Assembly (NCBI GenBank): GCA_942159475.1
Contig: OW804095.1
Span: forward strand, 69,592,773 to 69,656,772
DNA length: 64,000 nt
Direction of reading: 5' to 3'
Source of the DNA: Sthenelais limicola
Lineage: Eukaryota > Annelida > Polychaeta > Phyllodocida > Sigalionidae
Shown here piece by piece: positions 62,662 through 64,000 of this stretch (position 1 is its first letter; every line of letters begins with the position of its first letter). A program made the position numbers and the translations under genes. The notes under the pieces are model-generated. The model was not told the origin of the DNA. It saw only the letters and a program-made list of their open reading frames with translations, and did no database searches.

Positions 62662-64000
62662 TTCTTGTCACCTGAGTGCCAAGACCTGAGGTGTACATAC
62701 ACCAGGTGGTCAGCATCCACTGTACAGAAGCAAAGAATTTTAATTCAGTCCACCGGAATCAAATTGTTCTCAAATCCTATAGAAATTCAGCAAATCACAA
62801 TTGAGTGAAGAATTTAAAAATTGCTTTCAAGCGAGAGACATAAAACAACAAGGCTATGCTAATGTGATATATGGTATAATTTTATGACGATCTAGAAAGA
62901 ATTTATTTCTGTCATTTAGGGTTAGGGTCTATTTTGGGGAGAATATCGCATGCGGGGTTTATCTGTAACAACTCCTAGATGAAACACACAGAGGGAAATT
63001 AGGTGTCAAGAAGATAACAATCAGGCAGGCAATACAGATGTGTGGGGGAAATAAGGAAAAATCCATCAAAATGATCTGAATCCTTAGCGTTGCCCGCGGT
63101 AATGAGACGCCCATAATTATACTATGCCTTTCATGATACAAGCCAGAAATGGAAAGGCTATTGTCATAGGTTCAATGCATGTAATCATCGCAGATGCCTG
63201 GAGGTATATTCAAGCAAGTTCCAAGTTAAATAGGTACGTGCTAATGACATATCATAAATCTTCCAGAATGATAAATGTGCATTTTGAAGACTATTCTCCA
63301 CTTCACAAATATGTTTATTTTTATAGGTGTTCATGGAAATCAGCAGGGAAACGAGATGAAAGATAATTTGCGAATAAATTACAAGTTTGGTTTGGGGGAA
63401 ACGCTTGTCACACAAGACGCAGGGATCTTGATCACTAAATATGATCCATGTTAACTTTACTGTCCCTGACCAATGCATTAATCATTGCACGTGGAGAGAT
63501 TAGTCATATAAATGGTATAATCACCAGACAAGGCAGGCTTTTGACTCAGGAGAGAATTGGGCGGAATACATGCCATCTTCTCCTCAAGGTATATTAATCA
63601 TTCCACATTCACATGTCTATCCATGTGTCATGAGGTCGGGCATTTTTATAGGCACATTCGGTGATATATCATCCAATTTTAGGAATAATCAAATTATTCT
63701 ATTCCAGCGTACAGATCAAACTCATTTCATGATCGCTGGAATTCCTCTTTTAGCCAGGGCTTTAGACTTACAATAAATTAGTCTGTTTTACTATTTTCGA
63801 TTAATAATTGTTATGATCAAGCTAAATTTGTGACCACATATAATTATATATATTTCTTTAAAAAAAATACAAAATTATATGTATTTCAAATTATTATATG
63901 TGAAGAAAAAATAGCTTACCCTTTTTTATTTCAATCAACCGTGGAAATTCATCATATAGTTACGAGAACATACCTGCAAAAATAAAAGAGAACCGCGGTG

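Larger units (their letters stand above)
45001..64000. other. Gene-poor AT-rich DNA, no exon recognised
   Basis: The longest frames (126 codons at 55098-55478 and 128 codons at 61366-61752, + strand) have no recognisable domain. The first is Pro/Thr/Ser-rich low-complexity. The second starts with a hydrophobic, signal-like stretch but then loses any pattern. Small simple repeats are listed separately. No structural RNA gene was recognised. Confidence 0.55.

Overview
The window looks like gene-poor, AT-rich nuclear DNA of an animal, most likely a marine invertebrate. The evidence is: a complete L1/Tx1-type non-LTR retrotransposon with an apurinic-type endonuclease, small DNA-transposon remnants, many microsatellites (including three G-runs of 17-18 and a GGGA array), and long stretches in all six frames without a recognisable coding exon. 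An echinoderm or hemichordate would fit, but that is a weak inference. Nothing resembles bacterial, viral or organellar gene organisation.

Layout. Positions 1-25.3 kb are non-coding with simple repeats, one diverged 62-bp direct repeat, a short palindrome and a small GC-box cluster. Positions 25.33-28.02 kb are a DNA-transposon-like unit bounded by a perfect 55-bp terminal inverted repeat. Its interior holds an ATACATTC-type microsatellite, a decayed tandem array of units of about 110-125 bp and a G-rich tract. A separate MITE of about 415 bp with TA at both ends is nested in the third tandem unit. Positions 28.249-35.197 kb are a full-length LINE of about 6.95 kb on the + strand, flanked by a perfect 16-bp target-site duplication. 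Positions 35.2-64 kb are again non-coding, with simple repeats, a 68-bp tandem duplication and an NRF1-site/CRE cluster near 39.2 kb.

The main finding is in the LINE. ORF2 (1261 aa) is a standard endonuclease plus reverse transcriptase with a C-terminal CCHC knuckle. ORF1 (514 aa) has the L1-type plan of basic N-terminus, coiled coil, RRM-like domain and C-terminal domain. It then continues into about 150 residues that read as a complete NADAR (DUF1768/YbiA-like) domain with its signature residues in place. NADAR proteins act on N-glycosidic bonds, including ADP-ribose on guanine in nucleic acid. A retrotransposon RNA-binding protein with this module suggests, as a hypothesis, that the element removes or resists ADP-ribosylation of its own nucleic acid or RNP. 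Both ORFs are open and the target-site duplication is perfect, so the copy is young and possibly competent.

Apart from the two LINE ORFs I could not support any protein-coding or RNA gene. The flanks may be intergenic or lie inside a large intron.
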